DNA of 64,000 nt. Origin: Setophaga petechia (Eukaryota > Chordata > Aves > Passeriformes > Parulidae). The DNA lies in contig JANCRA010000003.1 of assembly GCA_024362935.1 (NCBI GenBank), positions 36,641,291-36,705,290 on the forward strand. The letters run 5' to 3'. The stretch's first letter is position 1, and the number at the start of each line of letters is the position of its first letter. Both the position numbers and the translations under genes were made by a program. This document shows, piece after piece, positions 61,301 through 64,000 of this stretch. The notes under the pieces are model-generated. The model was not told the DNA's origin, searched no databases, and saw only the letters and a list, made by a program, of their open reading frames with translations.

Positions 61301-64000
61301 AAGCAGGGTCTGGTGTTGCTTATGGTCTTTTTCAGGATGCAAATAGCTGCTTTCTTGAAGCAACCAGATATGGCAAAGTAGTTTCATTAGGCATGAGTTA
61401 ATAGTAGTGACATTGCTCAAGTATTTTGTGGCTTCATAAAGTGCTGGACCAAACTTATTGGACCTGAGCTGCTCTGTCTCTATTTATGATAGTTTCTACT
61501 AATGCAGTCATCTTGTTTTGAATTGACTTGCTTGCGCATGTAAATGTACAAGCCCTCCTACCCTGATAAATTTTTCCTGTGCTGATAAGGTTGCAGGAAG
61601 AAAACATTCTACTTTGTGAAGGGTGAAAATTGTATAACGGGATTAAGCAGTCTGTGACATTTGCATTTTAAACCAGTAGGCTTAATGACTATATGAGTAG
61701 GTTCAATTTAACTTTCATTCAGGGTGAAACTTAGTCATTATGACTGTTCAAATGTCATTTCCCTACACCTGTGTATATGCAGTGTTAGCTGATAATAGTT
61801 GTTGAATGAAATTCGATCATCAAACACCCATTTCATCTATGCAGTTTTTCATTTTTGAAATTGATTTCAATGATTCAAACTTGGCGGGGTGGGGGGGGTT
61901 TGTTTGTTAAGCATAGCTTTGGTCATTCAGTTCTTGGACTACATTATGCCAAACATTCCTGGAGCTGCATTTCACAGCCAGAGATCTGTGTCTGATTGCA
62001 GCACACTCCTGATACCTGCTCCAGCACTTCAGTGCACTGTAAGTTATTAGGAACTTAGCAAGAACGTGAAACAAGTGCTCCAACATTTTCATTATATTGG
62101 ACATTCTGCAATAATTTTACAGGATGTCCTTGTCTGTTCATTTTAAGAGCAACAGAATCCAAATAAGGAATGCTGCTGGCAGATAAGTAGAAATGATAAA
62201 TAAAAGTTTTCTGTGGTAACATTGAGAAAAACTTTGGCAATTGCTTTCATCTGATATTTGCAGAGGAGCCTGAGATCTTAATGCATCTTATTACAAATCT
62301 ATTTATAGATGTACATCCAGATATACACATAAAAAGATGATCTTTCACTTAATATATTTTCTTGAATACTGTTTTCAATGTCTTAGTTTATGCAATATTT
62401 GAGGAACATTCCATTTAGAAATATTTCTGTGGAAAAAAGAGCTCTTGTTTTGCTTCAAATGCTTTCTCGAAATGATTGTAAAGGACAGGCAATATTTATC
62501 CCAGGATTTTATTCAAATTGTTTGGCTCAGACTTATCATCTGATTAACCAGTGATCAATGGTTTTTGATATGCTTTGTGACTTATCTCAAAATCATCCAA
62601 ATTTTTGTCAGGAAGATGAGGCTAGAAAATTCACTAATACAGCCTTTCATCCACCCTCTGCTCCCTATTAATAAAATCATTAGGAACAACATTTAGTCCT
62701 ATTGTAGTCATGGGATTAAAGCACTGCAGAAAATTCCTACACAGTTCTATTTATGCAGGGATTTCTGGTGGATTCTAGAGGGCTTATAAACCCAAATGTC
62801 ATTGGAATTCTGTGGAAGCTTCTGAGAATCTGAACCATTTTACTGTGTCCCATTTTACTGTGACTTCACTGTCAGTTTAAAAGGTAAAAAAACAAAACAA
62901 GAAAAAAGAGGGAAACAGAAAACCCCTCACACTTGGTGATTTGTTCTTGGTTACTATAGTGATGAATCCTGTATGAAAACCCACACAGTTCTGACTGAAA
63001 TCCAGACATGCAGATACTTGTCAGAAAAGAAAACAAAGGAAGAACAAATTCAACAGCATAATATTGAATGGTGGTGTGAATGAAATCTATTTGGATGAAA
63101 TTATTTACCTGAATTTTAATCTGGATCTAGTTGTTTTGGACACAGATGTTAAATAGTTCTTTCAGACTGTAAGCACAGAAAGCAGAAGTACTTGGTGGTG
63201 CAGGTAGTCTAAAATTAAACTCATTGTACAGTCCTGGCTGATAGTCTCACGGAAGGTGATATGTTCAGTATTCAAATTTTTATATGTCCTTTATCCAAAA
63301 GTAGATACCATTGCAATTGTTTTTACAGTAGACTCCTTCTGTTTCTTCAAAATTTCTAGACATTTATCTACGTGGAGCTTTGGCTTCCTTTTCTTTCTAG
63401 TAAAATTAGGTCACTCTCAATGTAGCTTCTGTAGGCTCTGAGGTTGGCTTTTGCTTCTGGACTTGACCCTGTAGCTTATTGATCCCCAATCTGTAGGTTC
63501 CAGACCCTCTTCAAGCTGTGAGCTTTCCTGTACCTTGTCTCCAGAGCGTTTCCTCCCTGAGGCAGTGACAGGATGTTCCTTAGCTTCTCCTCCAAAGGTA
63601 TCCTGTCCACATTATTTTTTGTTCCTATTCAGTTGAGCTGGAAATTTCACTCCAATTTTCATTGACATTATGGCGGTCTTTTCTGAATGCTGTTTTTTAA
63701 TAGGGCTCTTATGGAGTTTAAGAATTTCCATTTTAAGGCTTTTAGAAAGAAGTTACATAGAAATTGTACTTCATAGAAATACAGATGGTGAAATGTATGA
63801 TCTAAATTATGCCATGAGATCTGTTTGGTTTGCTTCCCACCTGGTAAAGCAGGGTCAGAAAGTGCAGACAGCTCTGCTGCCTGGACTGATTCCAACTCTG
63901 AAACTTGCCAGACTGCAGTATTTCTGGACTGGGGGAACCACTAAAAAAATAAATTCTTTAGTCTGTTGAGACATCAGCACTCTTTAGCCTGGAAATCCAT
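58376..64000. other. Host AT-rich DNA, no gene recognised
   Basis: The stretch holds short open frames only (up to about 100 codons), a GTT/ATT-rich low-complexity piece near 59811-59852 and a G-rich run near 61884-61900. No exon, RNA gene or named repeat was recognised. Confidence 0.6.

Overview
The window looks like avian genomic DNA, most likely a neoavian or passerine bird. It is AT-rich and almost gene-free. It carries fragments of CR1 LINEs, the main LINE family of birds, and solo LTRs including one of the avian ERVL type. I found no convincing host protein-coding exon and no tRNA, rRNA or other recognisable RNA gene. Most open frames outside the provirus are short and look like chance.

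The main feature is one complete endogenous retrovirus on the minus strand at 5711-14908. It is bounded by a 6-bp target duplication (CCAGAG) and two 704-bp LTRs that I read as identical. Read along the minus strand from high to low coordinates it has: 5' LTR; a primer site for tRNA-Lys of the Mason-Pfizer type; a leader with a good splice donor; gag; a -1 frameshift site (A AAA AAC) touching the gag stop, followed by a GC-rich stem-loop; one continuous frame with dUTPase-like, protease, reverse transcriptase, RNase H and integrase domains; a strong splice acceptor; env; a polypurine tract; 3' LTR. All three coding frames are open and the catalytic residues I can check are present. Identical LTRs and open frames point to a very recent insertion.

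The provirus is a mosaic. Its primer site, Gag and pre-protease dUTPase-like domain are betaretrovirus-like. Its Env has a CX6CC motif and an internal fusion peptide between two cysteines, as in alpharetroviruses. The pro and pol regions share one frame, unlike the usual betaretroviral two-frameshift layout, and the dUTPase-like domain has lost its expected catalytic motif.

Elsewhere: host DNA without recognised genes at 1-5704; AT-rich DNA at 14915-31553 with a possible unclassified repeat near 20740 and an old CR1 reverse-transcriptase scrap near 28970; an ERVL solo LTR at 31559-32145; a long old antisense CR1 at 34082-35760; a short CR1 3' end near 41272; an antisense solo LTR at 50981-51431; a small CpG-rich island near 55500-55690 that could be a promoter or first exon; a sense CR1 at 57347-58375 split by a solo LTR; and unremarkable AT-rich DNA to the end.
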